From Paratrimastix pyriformis (Eukaryota > Preaxostyla > Paratrimastigidae): a stretch of DNA of 64,000 nt. Positions within the stretch are counted from its first letter, which is position 1; each line of letters begins with the position of its first letter. Location: contig JAPMOS010000050.1 in assembly GCA_027972325.1 (NCBI GenBank), forward strand, positions 150,001-214,000. The letters run 5' to 3'. The notes under the pieces were generated by a model. It made no database searches and was not told the origin of the DNA. It saw nothing but the letters and a program-made list of their open reading frames with translations. This document shows positions 38,686 to 51,094 of this stretch, in pieces. Position numbers and translations under genes: made by a program.

Positions 38686-40973
38686 ATGCAGGAACCAACG
38701 ACACCGCCCGCGACCCAGACTCCCCCCGAGAAGCCCGAAAAGGAAGAGGAGGGTGAGGAGGGTCAGCGTGGATCCTATGAGAAGCCCCCATATGAGGACG
38801 AGCTCCAGGCTGCCCTTGCCGCTGAGATCGCCAAGACCGCCCAGGAGACCGGGAAGGAGGTCTCTCTTTCGGCAAAGAAGAAGATCGAGAAGCGTCTTCG
38901 CGGCGACTTCAAGAAGAAGTACAAGAAGCCCACTCCTACCGCATCCCCTGCTCCCGCCGCCAAGGCCCCCGAACTCGTTCGCCTGGTGGAGCCCGCCACT
39001 CCTGCCCCCGCCTTCAAAATTCATACCCTCCAGCTCCACGCGACTCAGCGCGTCTCCGTCTTCGGTTGGGTCCATCAGTTCCGGCAGCAGGGTGCGAAGC
39101 TTGCCTTCGTTGTCCTCCGTGATGGTACTGGCTTCCTGCAGTGCGTCCTTGGGGCACCCATGATTCAATCTGTCGATTTCCCCAAAATTTCTCGTGAAGG
39201 TCTGATTCGACATTGACTTGATCCCATCAAAACTCACAACTGGTTTTGGATTATCCGTTTTTTAATTATTTTTTTTTTAATTACTGCAATGTTCTGTTTT
39301 CTTCTCGGGTCCACGTTTTTTTAATCGCCAGCATCTGTCCGCATGGTTGGGACCCTCCGTCTCGAGGCTCGCGCTCCTGGGGGCGTTGAGCTGGCCGTTG
39401 ACTATTGGGAACTCATTGGCACCTCTGCTCCTGATCTTGAGACTAAGGCGAACGCCGATTCGCTCCCTGATCAGCTCCTGAACAACCGCCACATTGTTAT
39501 CCGTGGCGAGACCTCCTCTTCGGTCTGTCAATTTCACCTAGCACATTTCTCTGAATGATTTGCTCTGCTTTTCCCGCGCTTTGTCGGTGATGCATCTTCT
39601 CGGCGCAGGTTCTCCGGATGCGCTCTCGGATGCTCTTTGAGCTCCGCAAGTTCTTCTTCGAGCGCCACTTCGAGGAGGTGACCTGCCCCACCATTGTCCA
39701 GACCCAGTGCGAGGGTGGCTCGACTCTGTTCCCCCTGACGTACTACGGCGAGCCGGCCTACCTGACCCAGTCCAGCCAGCTCTACCTCGAAACCGTCATC
39801 CCCGCCCTGGGTGACGTCTTCACGGTGATGCCCTCGTACCGCGCGGAGAAGTCCCTGACCCGGCGCCACCTGGCCGAGTACACCCACTTCGAGGTCTGCC
39901 CCAGTCGACATCACCCCGCGGTCATATCCACATTCATTTTTTTTTTTACGTTTTAGGCCGAGATGCCCTTCATCAGCTTCGAGAACCTGCTGCAGACCCT
40001 GGAGGACATGATCTGCACTGTGGTCGAGCGGATGCTGACCCAGTACCACGACGAGATCCACCTGCTGAACCCCGAGATCGCCCTGCCGCCCCGGCCCTTC
40101 CTCCGCATGACCTACGCCGACGCCATCCGGTCCGCACGGCCCTACGCACACCCTCCCGTCCCGCCCCTCCCTTCCTCGTCCGCTCTTTTTTTGACACGGG
40201 TGGGACCTCACCTCATGTTTGATCGAACGCACCAAGATCGTGCATGGAGAGAGAGAGAGAGCCGTTTCTGTGTTGTGCCTGCCCGCCCTCCCAGCACACC
40301 GCCATCCTCACCACCCGTCTTTCCTGTCCCTCGGCACGGCCCGCCCGCAGCTGGCTGCAGGAGCACGAGGTGTGGAAGGAGCCCGAGACCAAGACGCCCT
40401 ACACGTACGGGGACGACATTCCCGAGAAGCCCGAGCGGTTCATGGTGGACACCATCGGCCGGCCCATCTTCATGACCCGCTTCCCGCTGGCCATCAAGGC
40501 CTTCTACATGAAGAAGTGCCCCGACAACCCCATCGAGACCGAGTCGGTGGACGTGCTCATGCCCGGCATCGGCGAGATCGTGGGCGGCTCCATGCGCAAC
40601 CACGACCTCGAGGACCTCATCCGCCAGTACCAGGCCAACGGCATCCCCCCAGAGAAGTACTACTGGTCCGTCCCCCGCCCCGCCACCACAGACACGGATC
40701 CACCCCCAGACGCCCGCCCGCCACCCGGGGGATGCGTGGTTGCAGTGGTGTCCTGCATCTCGGGGTGTCCTGCGGCGGTCCTCAGGCTCCCCTTTCCCCT
40801 CCCCTCCTCCCCTCGCGGCCCCCTGCAGGTACATTGACCAGCGCAAATACGGCACCTGCCCCCACGGCGGCTTCGGGCTGGGCGTGGAGCGGCTGATCTG
40901 CTGGCTGCTCAAGCAGGAGCACATCCGCACGGCCTGCCTCTACCCCCGCTACATGGGCCGGGCCACCCCCTAA
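38686..40973 (+). CDS. Asparagine--tRNA ligase, cytosolic (class II)
   Basis: ATG at 38686 starts a charged N-terminal extension ([33 protein letters not shown]) typical of eukaryotic AsnRS. Then come an OB-fold anticodon-binding domain ([20 protein letters not shown]) and a catalytic core. The core contains [16 protein letters not shown], motif 2 ([20 protein letters not shown]), [32 protein letters not shown] and motif 3 ([15 protein letters not shown]). TAA lies at 40971-40973. Introns join in phase: [50 protein letters not shown]. It charges tRNA-Asn with asparagine. Longer N-terminus from ATG 38542 is possible. Confidence 0.95.
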
Positions 40974-41352
40974 GCGCTGGGACTTGGTTTTTTTCGCTTG
41001 GCTGGGATTTTGCTGCTTGGATGATGTTTTCCGTGTTGGGACGATGACGAACACCGCCCCTTTTTGGACCTTCCCGTGTCCCGCATGGTGGTGGGCCTCG
41101 GGCCGGCGGCGGAGTGGCCAGGCCAGGGGGGAGAGACAGACCGGGGGGGAGGACCCTGCCCATTGGCGGTGCCTGGGGGGGGACACAGTGAACAGCAAGG
41201 GGCGGCTCTGTCTGATGGGGACGAGGGATCATATTATGATACACAGGCTGACCGCTCAGCGCTTCCAAAAAAAGGTTCGGCGGCCGTGGCTCGGCCACCC
41301 CAATCGGGGGGAAGCACTTCCGCCGTTGGGCGTCCCGTCCGGGCCGCCCCCC
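40974..41352. other. Convergent intergenic region, AsnRS / F-box-LRR
   Basis: About 380 bp between two stop codons on opposite strands, holding both 3' UTRs. No repeat or gene was recognised. Confidence 0.6.
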
Positions 41353-43733
41353 TTACTCGCCCCCAGCGGCGGCCGTGCGGCAGGCTGCTGCTGCCCCTGC
41401 GTTATCCAGCATGTGGACCCCGGGGAACCGGGCCGCCAGCCGGGCCGCCCAGTGGCCGCCCTCGACGCCCTGCACCAGCCGCAGGGGCGGCGGCCCGGCG
41501 GCCTCGAAGCGGGCCAGGGTCGGGGTGAAGGGGGCCAGCAGCACCTCCAGCCGGGGGCACTCGAGTCGGATCGCCTGCAGCACCGTCGTCACCGCCGCCG
41601 TGCGGGGCGCCCCCGGCGGGGCCGGCTGCATGGTGGCGGGCATCAGGGCCAGGGTCAGCCGGCGCAGGCTTGGGCAGGCCAGGGCCAGGTCGGAGGTCGG
41701 GTGCCCGAGCAGATCCAGGGTCGCCAGCCGGGGCAGCCCGCCCAGGGCCGCGGCCAGCTGGGGCCAGGCCTGCTGGAAGCTGGCCGGCACCGCGGCCAGC
41801 CCCATGGTGCGCAGGTGGGCCCCGTGGCGGGTCAGGCAGGCCACCAGGCAGGCCGCCTCCAGGCCCAGGCAGCCCGGCTCGATGTGGAGGCACCGCAGCG
41901 GCACAGGGCCGCAGCCCCCGCCGCCGGGCTCCTCGAAGGCGAACTGGCGAAGGTCGGGCAGGTCGCCCAGCCGCAGGGCCGCCAGGGCGGGGCACCGCAG
42001 GACGAGCCGCCTGGGGGGCGCCTTGCTCGGGGGCCAGCCGCTGTCCAGCCCGAGGGCCCGCAGCCCCGGGGCCACCAGCTCCAGGGTGTCCCCGCCGCCA
42101 CCACCGCCACCATCCGCCAGGGGCTCCTCCTTACGGAAGTCCACCAGGTCCAGGTCGAGCCGGCACAGGCCGGCCGGCATGACCACCCGGCCCGCCCCGA
42201 AGTCGGCCGGGTCCACCTTGGCCCGCAGCCGGCGCAGCCCCGCGGGGAGGGTGGCCAGGAGGGCCGGTCCGATGGGGGGCAGCTCCATATCGGTCACCCC
42301 GGGCGCGGCGGCCAGCAGCTGGGACAGCCAGTTGGTCGGGCTGCCCTCCACGCTCGCCGCCCGGACCAGGTCGGGCATCGGCCCGCAGCGGAAGGCGCTC
42401 TGGAGGCCCAGGCTCTCCAGCACCCGCAGCCGGGGGCAGGCCAGGGTCACGGGCCGGCCGACGGCCCGGGGCAGGCGGAGCTCCTCCAGCAGGGGGCAGT
42501 CCAGGGTCAGCCCCGCCGTGACCACGAACCGCCCGTCCAGCGCCAGTCGGCGCAGACACGGGCCCGCGATGTGCAGCGGCCCAGAGCTGAAGCTGAAGGT
42601 GGCCACGCTCAGCCGCAGGGCGAGGCAGTGCAGGCGGGCGAACAGGTCGGCTGGGAGGGTGGCCAGGGTGGCGCCCTGGGGCAGGTCCAGCTCGAGGCTG
42701 GTCAGCTGCGGGAACTCCGCCAGGCTCCCCAGCAGCGGGTCCCCGTCGCCCTCCATCCGGGCTTTGAGCGTGTGCAGCCGGGGGGCCGCCCGCAGCTGGT
42801 TGCGGAGCTGGGCCTCGGTCAGGTCGAAGTGGGTGCCCACGATGCGCAGCTCCTCGAGCCGCTCCAGCCCCGGCACGGGCAGCGGCCCCTGGTTCCGGTC
42901 CAGAGTCAGGTGGGTCAGCCGGGGGCCCAGCGGGCTCAGGGCGGCCGAGCTGTGGCGGAGCCAGAGCCGCTCGAGGCCGGTCATCCTCACCAGGAGGGCC
43001 TCCAGGCCCGGGGTCAGGTCCAGCTGGGGCAGGGCCAGATCACGCAGGCTGCCCGCCAGAGGCCCCAGCCCGGCCAGGTGCGGGTCGAAATCCCCGGTGG
43101 CGGTGTGGGCCGAGGTCAGCAGGTGCAGCACCCGGAGGCGGGGGCAGGAGTGGCCCAGGGCGGCGAGCAGGCCGGGGGTGAGCACCCGCGACCCGACCAG
43201 CTTCAGGCGGAACTCCTCCAGCCCCGGCAGCCGGCCCAGGATCTCCTCCAGCGCCCCCAGAAGCTCGCCCCCGTTGGGCACCGTCAGCGCCCGCAGGACC
43301 TCGTGGCCCCCGAAGGCCTCGGCCACCCAGGGGATGTACTCGGCGGTGGTGGTGCCGGAAGCGAGCAGGGGCAGCCGGCGGTCGGGAAGCGTCAGGCTGC
43401 GCAAACCCTTGCACGGCCCAACCAGGGCGGCAAAGGCGTCGGCCGTCGGGGTCGGGTTGGCGTCGAGCTCCGAGAAGATCGTCGGCTCGGCATCGAAGAT
43501 GAGATCTCGGAGTGTCCCACGGATCTTCGTCCGGGTTTGATGAGAGACGCTAAGAAATTGCAAATAGATTTCGAGAGAATCTTGGGACGACTCGACAATA
43601 GCGAGCAAAATGTCGGCGGGAAGGTGATCGATGGATGAAGGTCTGGCCACTTCTTCAGGCTGCGAAACCCACAAGAGGGCGCCGGTGAGTGGTGTCCAAA
43701 GAGAAAAAGAAAACCACGGGGGCAGACATCCAT
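41353..43733 (-). CDS. F-box and leucine-rich-repeat protein
   Basis: A tiny first exon (ATG GAT at 43733, donor gtctgc) joins in phase at a ttcgcag acceptor near 43662 to PEEVARPSSIDHLPADILLA, an F-box start (then IVESSQDSLEIYLQFLSVSH). A single long exon follows with about 20 LRRs of the pattern CPxLxxLxL: GLRSLTLPDRRLPLL, LPGLEEFRLKLVGSRVL, CPRLRVLHLLT, CPLLEELRLPRAVGRP, CPALAALRLGDLPDLRQF, CPSLRRLTLALMP. TAA is at 41353-41355 and the protein is about 770 residues. It is probably a substrate receptor of an SCF ubiquitin ligase. The near absence of introns contrasts with neighbours. The decayed LRR copies at 20902-21960 and 25200-26101 suggest a multi-copy family. Confidence 0.85.
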
Positions 43734-43942
43734 GATACGCCACACCTCTGTTCACCGGATGATCGCGGCTCCCTCCACACTGGGCGCGCGTCTTGCAAAC
43801 CTCAATCTCTTCCACAAAATCGCACAAGAACCCCAAACCAACACGAAGAATACCAAAGAAAGGCGGGCAGGCGGCCGGAGACGATCTCACAAAAAACAAA
43901 GTCGACGAAGATGATGGCAGGTGCCTTCCCCTCTGCCCATTT

Positions 43943-46900
43943 TTATGCCTGGCCGCTGGCGATGGCCTGGCGGATCTCGTCGACCTCGCCCTGCATGAGC
44001 TTGGCCCGCTGCAGGCAGTGGAGGGCCTGGGGCCGGTTGGTGGCCTTGAGCTGGAGGGCGTTCTTCTTCTCGGCCTCGATGACCCCCACCAGCCGCTCCG
44101 CGTACAGGGCCGGGGTCAGCGTCCCCGCCTGGATCTGGGTCATCTGCATGCAACCAGCAGCCACAACCACCGCCACCGCCACCGCAGCCAACAGCGCAGG
44201 GGGCGCGAGAGGAGTGGCGAGGGGGGAGAGAGGCGGTCGTGAGAACCCTCATCCACCCGTGGGTACCATCGACCCCAGGGGGTACCATCCCATCCCATGG
44301 GGTACCATCCCATCCCATGGGGTACCATCCACCCGTGGGTACCATCCACCATGGGGTACCCCATGGGACCATCCGTACCCCATGGGACCAGCCCATCCCG
44401 TGGGGACCACCCATGGGGTACCATCCCATCCCATGGGGTACCATCCCATCCCATGGGGTACCATCCACCCGTGGGTACCATCCACCATGGGGTACCCCAG
44501 GGGACCATCCGTACCCCATGGGACCAGCCCATCCCGTGGGGACCACCCATGGGGTACCATCCCATCCCGTGTGAGGTATCGCCCACACCCGACGGACCAG
44601 GATCATCTCCTGGGTCTCGAGGGCCCACCCACCCACCCACCCACCATATCCATCCACCTCCCATCCCCGTTGGGCGGACCAGGATCATCTCCTGGGTCTC
44701 GAGGGCCTGCAGCCGCATGGCGACCTCCTCGGGGACGGGCGCCCCGCGGCTCTGGCACTGGGCCTGCCAGGCGGCGCACTCGGCCTTGGCGGCCTCGATG
44801 ACGGCGCTCGAGGTGATCCCCTCGGCAGGGTTGAACTCGTCCTCGGCGGCCACCTGCTCCACAACCGTCGCAGGCCCGGCCGCTGCGCCCCCAGAGCCCC
44901 GAGCCCACCACCCGACCGGACCAGGAGCCCACGCCGCCCCGGTGAGGACAAGGGCAGCGCACCACCACCACCAGCAGGCGCCCGAGGGACGTGGGGGGGA
45001 GGGGGGGGGGTTGAGCCACGAGGGGGCTGGATTGGGTGGGGAATGTCAGGCGCCCCCGCGGACCAGCGGCGGGCTTGGCCGGTGCGGCTGCTGCGGGCTT
45101 CGGGTGCGGGTGGGCGGCCGCGGGGGCGGGCCGGGCGGGTGGGCTGACCCTGCCCCTGCCCGAGGGCCCGCCCGTGGATGTCGTTGTGCTGGCCGAGGCC
45201 ACCGACCCGCCCGCCGAGACGGGGGCCGCCGGGGCTGCCACACTCGCAGCCGGGGCCGCCGGGACGGGGGCGGGGGTCAGGGCGGGGGGCAGGGGCGTGC
45301 TGGCGAAGACGACGGCCGTGGAGCTGAGGACCACCGTGTGGCGGCCCTGCAGGGCACGTCGGATGCGACAGCTGATCACCAGGTGGCCGCCCGTGGGCTT
45401 CTTCGTGTCGTCCTGAGGGATGGCCCATGGGGGGCCATGGGGGCAAGGCGGGGGGTGATGTACTCATGAGGGGATGGGATGGGATGGGATGGGATGGGAT
45501 GGGATGGGATGGGATGGGATGGGATGGGGGCTCCATCGTGGGCTGCTTCTTCGAGGAGGGCAGGGCCGATGGGTGCCGATGGGTGCCGATGGGTGCCGAT
45601 GGGTGCCGATGGGTGCCGATGGGTGCCGATGGGTGCCGATGGGTGCCGATGGGTGCCGATGGGTGCCGATGGGTGCCGATGGGTGCCGATGGGTGCCGAT
45701 GGGTGCCGATGGGTGCCGATGGGTGCCGATGGGTGCCGATGGGTGCCGATGGTGCCGATGCGCGCGTGGGGGGGGGCGGGGGGGGGGGGGCGGACGTCGA
45801 GGGCACGCGGTAGTTGGCCTGGGCCCGCTCGACCAGCTCGCCCGGGCTGAGGCTGCCCCGGCCCACCAGCCGATGCCGGAACAGGAAGCGCTTCTCCCAG
45901 ATCTCGAAGGTCACCTGCGGCGGGGGGGATGGATGAAGCGGGGGCCGAATCTCCCCAGGCCAGGCCAGCGAGGACCACCCCGAGCATCCCCGTCGTCCTC
46001 GCTTCGGATCCCCCCCACGCCCATGCCCCACAATCCCACGAGCCGGCCGAGGGACGATCGGGTGGCTGGGTGGCGGGGCGGGCTGGCGGGCTGGCGGGCG
46101 AGGTGGGTGGGCGGGCGGGCGGGCCTTGCGCCTGGCGAGCTGCCTGATGAAGGACGGCTTGCGCTCGATCCGGAAGCGGCACTTGAAGCCCACCTTGGTG
46201 GTGGCCACCTCGGCCCGGAAGGGGGCCGACTGGAAGGACTGCGGGCTCTCAGCCGGGTGGTTGAAGGTGGCGATCATGTACAGCCCCTCCAGGGCCGTCG
46301 CCGCCAGGGTGCTCGCTGCGGGGATAGCAGGGGTGATGGTGGGGGTGATGGTGATGATAGTTGAAGGTGGCGATCATGTACAGCCCCTCCAGGGCCGTCG
46401 CCTCCAGGGTGCTCGCTGCGGGGAGGGCAGGGGGTGATGGCGATGCGCCGTGGGGCGATGCGGGATGAGGGTGGAGCCGGGGGCAGAGGGGCGGGCGCAT
46501 CGTGTGAGGAGGCGGTCCCTGGAGCACCTCGACCTCCACCCCCAACGGGTCTTCCTCGACCCCCACCCCCAACGGGTCTTCCTTGGCCTCCACCCCCTCT
46601 TCCTTGGCCTCCACCCCCAACGGGTCTTCCTCGACCTCCACCCCCAGTGCGTGTGCTGCGGTGGGGGTGCCTGGGGTGGTGGAGGCGGACCCTGGACGAC
46701 CTCGACCTCCATCTCGGCCTCGCCGATGTCGGGGTTGGTCAGCTCGACCGTCATCTGCCGGGGCACCAGCTGGTAGGCGGGCAGCACCCCGCCCACGGCC
46801 CCCATCTGCGTCCCACACCCCGCCACACACCCACACACGCCACACAGCCACACCACACAGCCACACCACACAGCCACACCCCGCGGACGGGCATCGAGCC

Positions 46901-48714
46901 GAGCCGAGCCGTGAGGAGGAGGTGGTGGGGATGCCGGAGGTTGGAGGGCGGGCGCCGCATGTGTGCCGTTTGGGGGAAACCGCCACCCGGCAGCCGCCGC
47001 CACCCTCAGGCTGCCCCCCCATCGCCGCGATGGGGGCCTCCTCAGCCTCCCGCACGAAGGGGTGGGGCCCGCGGATGGGGGAGGGTGGTCGGGGGTGGCT
47101 CGGCGAGGGGCGGGCCTTGACGGTGGCCAGGGCGGCGCTGTCCTGGGCCTCGGCGGCCTGGAGCTGGCCCAGCGAGTCCACGTCGCCGGCCTCCTGGCAC
47201 CGGGCCATGTGGCCCCGCAGCTCCTCCAGCTGCTTCTCAAGCTGCTGCCCCAGCGCCGCGCAGACACGCTGCTGGGCGCTGTCCTGCTGGGACCGGCGGG
47301 GGTAAGGGGCATGGCGGGCAGCGTCAGCGCCTGCTACCCCCTCCCTCCCCCCCCCCCCCCCCCCCCCACCAGGACCGGCCAGCACACAGACACAGACACC
47401 CAGCAGCAGCCACAGCAGGAGGGGAGCGACAGGCTGATGGGTGGCGGGCGCCACGGCGGACCGTTGCGGATGCCGAGGCCCCTGTGTGGCCGCCCCGGCG
47501 GTGGCAGTGGGCGTGGGCGTGGGCGTGGGCGTGGCCGCGTGGCTGGCCGGGGCGGGGCTGGCTCGGGGCGTGGGGCGCGGCAGCTGGTTGGGCCGGGGCG
47601 GGGGCCGGGCCGGGTCCCACGGCTGGGCGGCGATCGTCTTGGCGCTGAGCAGCAGCCGGCGGGCCGCCTCGGTGTCCGTGTGCCGCACCGCCAGGGCCGC
47701 CTGCTGGTAGGCACGCACGGCGGCCTCCTTGGTCCACTCGCCACCCTCGGGCGGCTGCTGGCCGGCCGGCGTGGGCTCGGGGGCAGCGTTGGCGGCCTCT
47801 GGGCGGTCAGCGGGGGTGGCGGCGGGGTTCTGGGTGGGGGGCGGGGGCGGGGCGGGCTCGTCGAAGGGGCTCGGGGCAAGGGTCGCTGCGGCTGGGGCAG
47901 GGGCAACCGGGGCAGCCGGCGCGGGGGCGCTGGGGGCGGCCAGGTCGCCCTGGGCGGCGAGCTGGGCCAGGTGGGCCTTGGCCAGGCGGAGCCGCTTCAG
48001 CACGGCCAGCGCCTCGGGCCGCTTGCCCTGGTCCCGCAGCTGCTGGGCCTCCCGGGTGAGTGCCGCCACCTGCCCCTGCAGCTCGGCCACCAGCTCGCCC
48101 TTCGAGGCGGCCGGCTGGGCGGGCGGGGCCGGGGCGGCCGGGGGCGGAGCGGCCGTGGGGGCCGAGTGGAGGGTGGCCGCCACCCGAGCGTGGGCCGGGT
48201 CCTCGTCGCCCTCGGGGACGATCGCCTCGCCGGTCTGCTCGGCCGGCTCCGGCTCTGCGGCCGCGTGGGCGCTCTCCAGCACGGCCAGCTGGCCCAGCAG
48301 GTCGTGGTCCTGCAGGTCGGCATCGGTCAGCTCGCCGTCGGGCTCCTTGTCCGTCTCGGCGAGGGACTATAGTGCCACGGGGTGATGTGCTCCCATCGCC
48401 AAAAGCGAAGTGCAGACCGCCATGATGGCATCAAGGTCAACCGGTGGAGGCGCTTCCACCCCGGCCGCGGGGGGTGCGGGTGCTGCAGGAGATTTAGGCT
48501 TTGTTGGAGGAGCGGGAGATTTGGGCTTGATAGCAGTGGTGGCTGGTTTTGATGGAGTTTTCGCCGGTTTGCGAGTGGGGCGCCCCTCCAATTCGGCCAG
48601 GAGATCCTCATCGCTGATCTTTTCAAGATCACCCAGGTCTCCGGTCCCATCATCCGCCAACCCCATCGCTGTGAAATCAGGGTCCTTGAAAAGGCTTGGA
48701 TCAAGACCCTCCAT
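43943..48714 (-). CDS. CC2D1-family protein (coiled-coil and C2 domain, Lgd/CC2D1A-like)
   Basis: ATG at 48714 (MEGLDPSLFKDPDFTAMGL, EKISDEDLLAELEGRP). Exon 1 joins in phase (gtctgc donor; DAIMA|SLAETDKEPDGEL). DM14-like segments follow: LTREAQQLRDQGKRPEALAV with KRLRLAKAHLAQL, and EAAVRAYQQAALAVRHTDTE. Then come QQLEKQLEELRGHMARCQEA, LPAYQLVPRQMTVELTNPD and a C2 domain (ALEGLYMIATFN, KVGFKCRFRIERKPSFI, VTFEIWEKRFLFRHRLVGRG, TKKPTGGHLVISCRIRRAL). The C-terminal helices are VAAEDEFNPAEGITSSAVIE, MTQIQAGTLTPALYAERLV and ALHCLQRAKLMQGEVDEIRQ, with TAA at 43943-43945. Order and C2 sequence match CC2D1/Lgd, which binds ESCRT-III CHMP4/Shrub through its DM14 repeats and acts in endosomal sorting. 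Introns are long and repeat-filled. Confidence 0.85.
44255..44710. repeat. Repeat of GGGTACCATCC units with palindromes, plus an echoed donor
   Basis: A roughly 150-bp complex unit of ggggtaccatcccatccca pieces occurs twice (44300-44430 and 44445-44570). It includes the perfect palindrome ccatggggtaccccatgg. Next to it, the exon end at 44680-44710 (minus: GAGACCCAGGAGATGATCC, TG, donor gtccgc) is copied at about 44620-44590 with donor gtccgt. Confidence 0.8.
45470..45760. repeat. (GGGAT)n then (GGGTGCCGAT)n arrays
   Basis: About 11 ggatg/gggat pentamers (45474-45528) and, after about 40 unique bases, about 18 perfect gggtgccgat decamers (45568-45750), in a CC2D1 intron. Ten is not a multiple of three, so frames cycle through it on both strands. 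Confidence 0.95.
46255..46700. repeat. Echoed acceptor and echoed donor in adjacent CC2D1 introns
   Basis: The exon start near 46315 (minus: gcag, then CGAGCACCCTGGCGGCGAC, ending in CTTCAAC) is copied upstream in sense at about 46418-46362 with its own ccccgcag acceptor. On the other side, the exon end near 46694 (GAGGTCGAGGTCGTCCAGG, donor gtccgcc) is echoed at about 46665-46510 as four or five gttgggggtggaggtcgagg units. Confidence 0.8.
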
Positions 48715-48783
48715 TGTCGAAAGCGGCTCCGCAAAGGATGAAGGTAGCCTGCAGAACCGGATTGGTTATATTTACTCCACTCG
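48715..48783. promoter_or_regulatory. 69-bp divergent promoter, CC2D1 / TRAPPC3
   Basis: Only 69 bases separate the two start codons. The space is AT-rich (gattggttatatttactcc near 48760-48778) and must contain both transcription starts, or the transcripts overlap. Confidence 0.55.
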
Positions 48784-50273
<1,490 letters not shown>

Positions 50274-50421
50274 CCGGGCCGGGTCACTCCCACACCCCAC
50301 CCCCTGCCCGGGGGCGCGGGACCGCCAGACGGCCTGGCCGGCGGTTGGCGCTTCCCGCCCCGCGCCGCGCCGCACCGACCTCACCGCTGATGCCACGCAC
50401 CCCGGGCCCTCGGCCGCCCCC

Positions 50422-50452
<31 letters not shown>

Positions 50453-51094
50453 ACACACACGCACACACACACACAGAGACGCATACACACACATACACAG
50501 GCCATATGTATTGTGAGCGCGGTACCCACCGACGGGCGGTTGGGCCCTCAAGCCTATCTCGCCCCTCCCCTTCGACCTGCCCACACCTCCACCCCAAACA
50601 CCCCCATCCCAACCACCCCAACCACCCCATCCCAACCATCCCATTCGCGCCCGGTTCCTCAACGGGACGCAACACGGGATGAGCTCGCCCCACTTCCTTT
50701 CGTCCGCCGACCCCACCGGCCACTGCCCTCCAGCGCCATCCGCGCGCCCCCTTTGCCTCGTGGCCGAACCTCCGAGCGAGACGAGGTGCAGGGACGAGAG
50801 GGACGAGAGGAATGGAGGGACAGGGATCACACAGCGAGGTGAAATCGCAAGCCCAACCGCCTGGCCGGCCCTCCCAGTCCCAAACCGCGCTGCAGGGCCG
50901 GTCCTTCCAGCCAAGTGGCAGAGGTCATCTGTCTCATCAAGTCCGTCAGATGGCAATCCCATCTCGCGACCCTTCTTCCTCATGAGAAGAAAAATGAGGA
51001 GGAGGAGGATGGGGAGCCGAGGGCATGCGATCAGGGGGCATATCGGCAGCGGAGCCCCCAGTGCTCCGATCCGCATGGCATGGGTCACCTCGGA
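50274..51094. other. Convergent intergenic region with poly-C and (AC)n
   Basis: The region lies between the TRAPPC3 stop and the end of the SET gene. It holds about 20 C (50418-50438), about 20 AC units (50439-50480) and cac/tccc-rich sequence. A hydrophobic minus-strand frame near 50950-51030 has no supporting features. No gene was seen. Confidence 0.6.

Noticed and set aside
41375-43540. Plus-strand open frames of more than 700 codons opposite the F-box/LRR gene
   Set aside because: They are antisense shadows of a GC-rich coding exon. They show no domains, and composition is Arg/Gly/Ser-heavy as expected from codon complement.
46435-47120. Plus-strand Pro/Arg-rich frame in CC2D1
   Set aside because: Antisense to CC2D1 exons and the ggtggaggtcgagg units; no domain content.
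50381-51088. Hydrophobic minus-strand frame (CPRLPILLLLIFLLMRKK)
   Set aside because: Short hydrophobic run from a ctcctcctcc-like tract, followed by low complexity and a (GT)n run; likely 3' UTR or intergenic.
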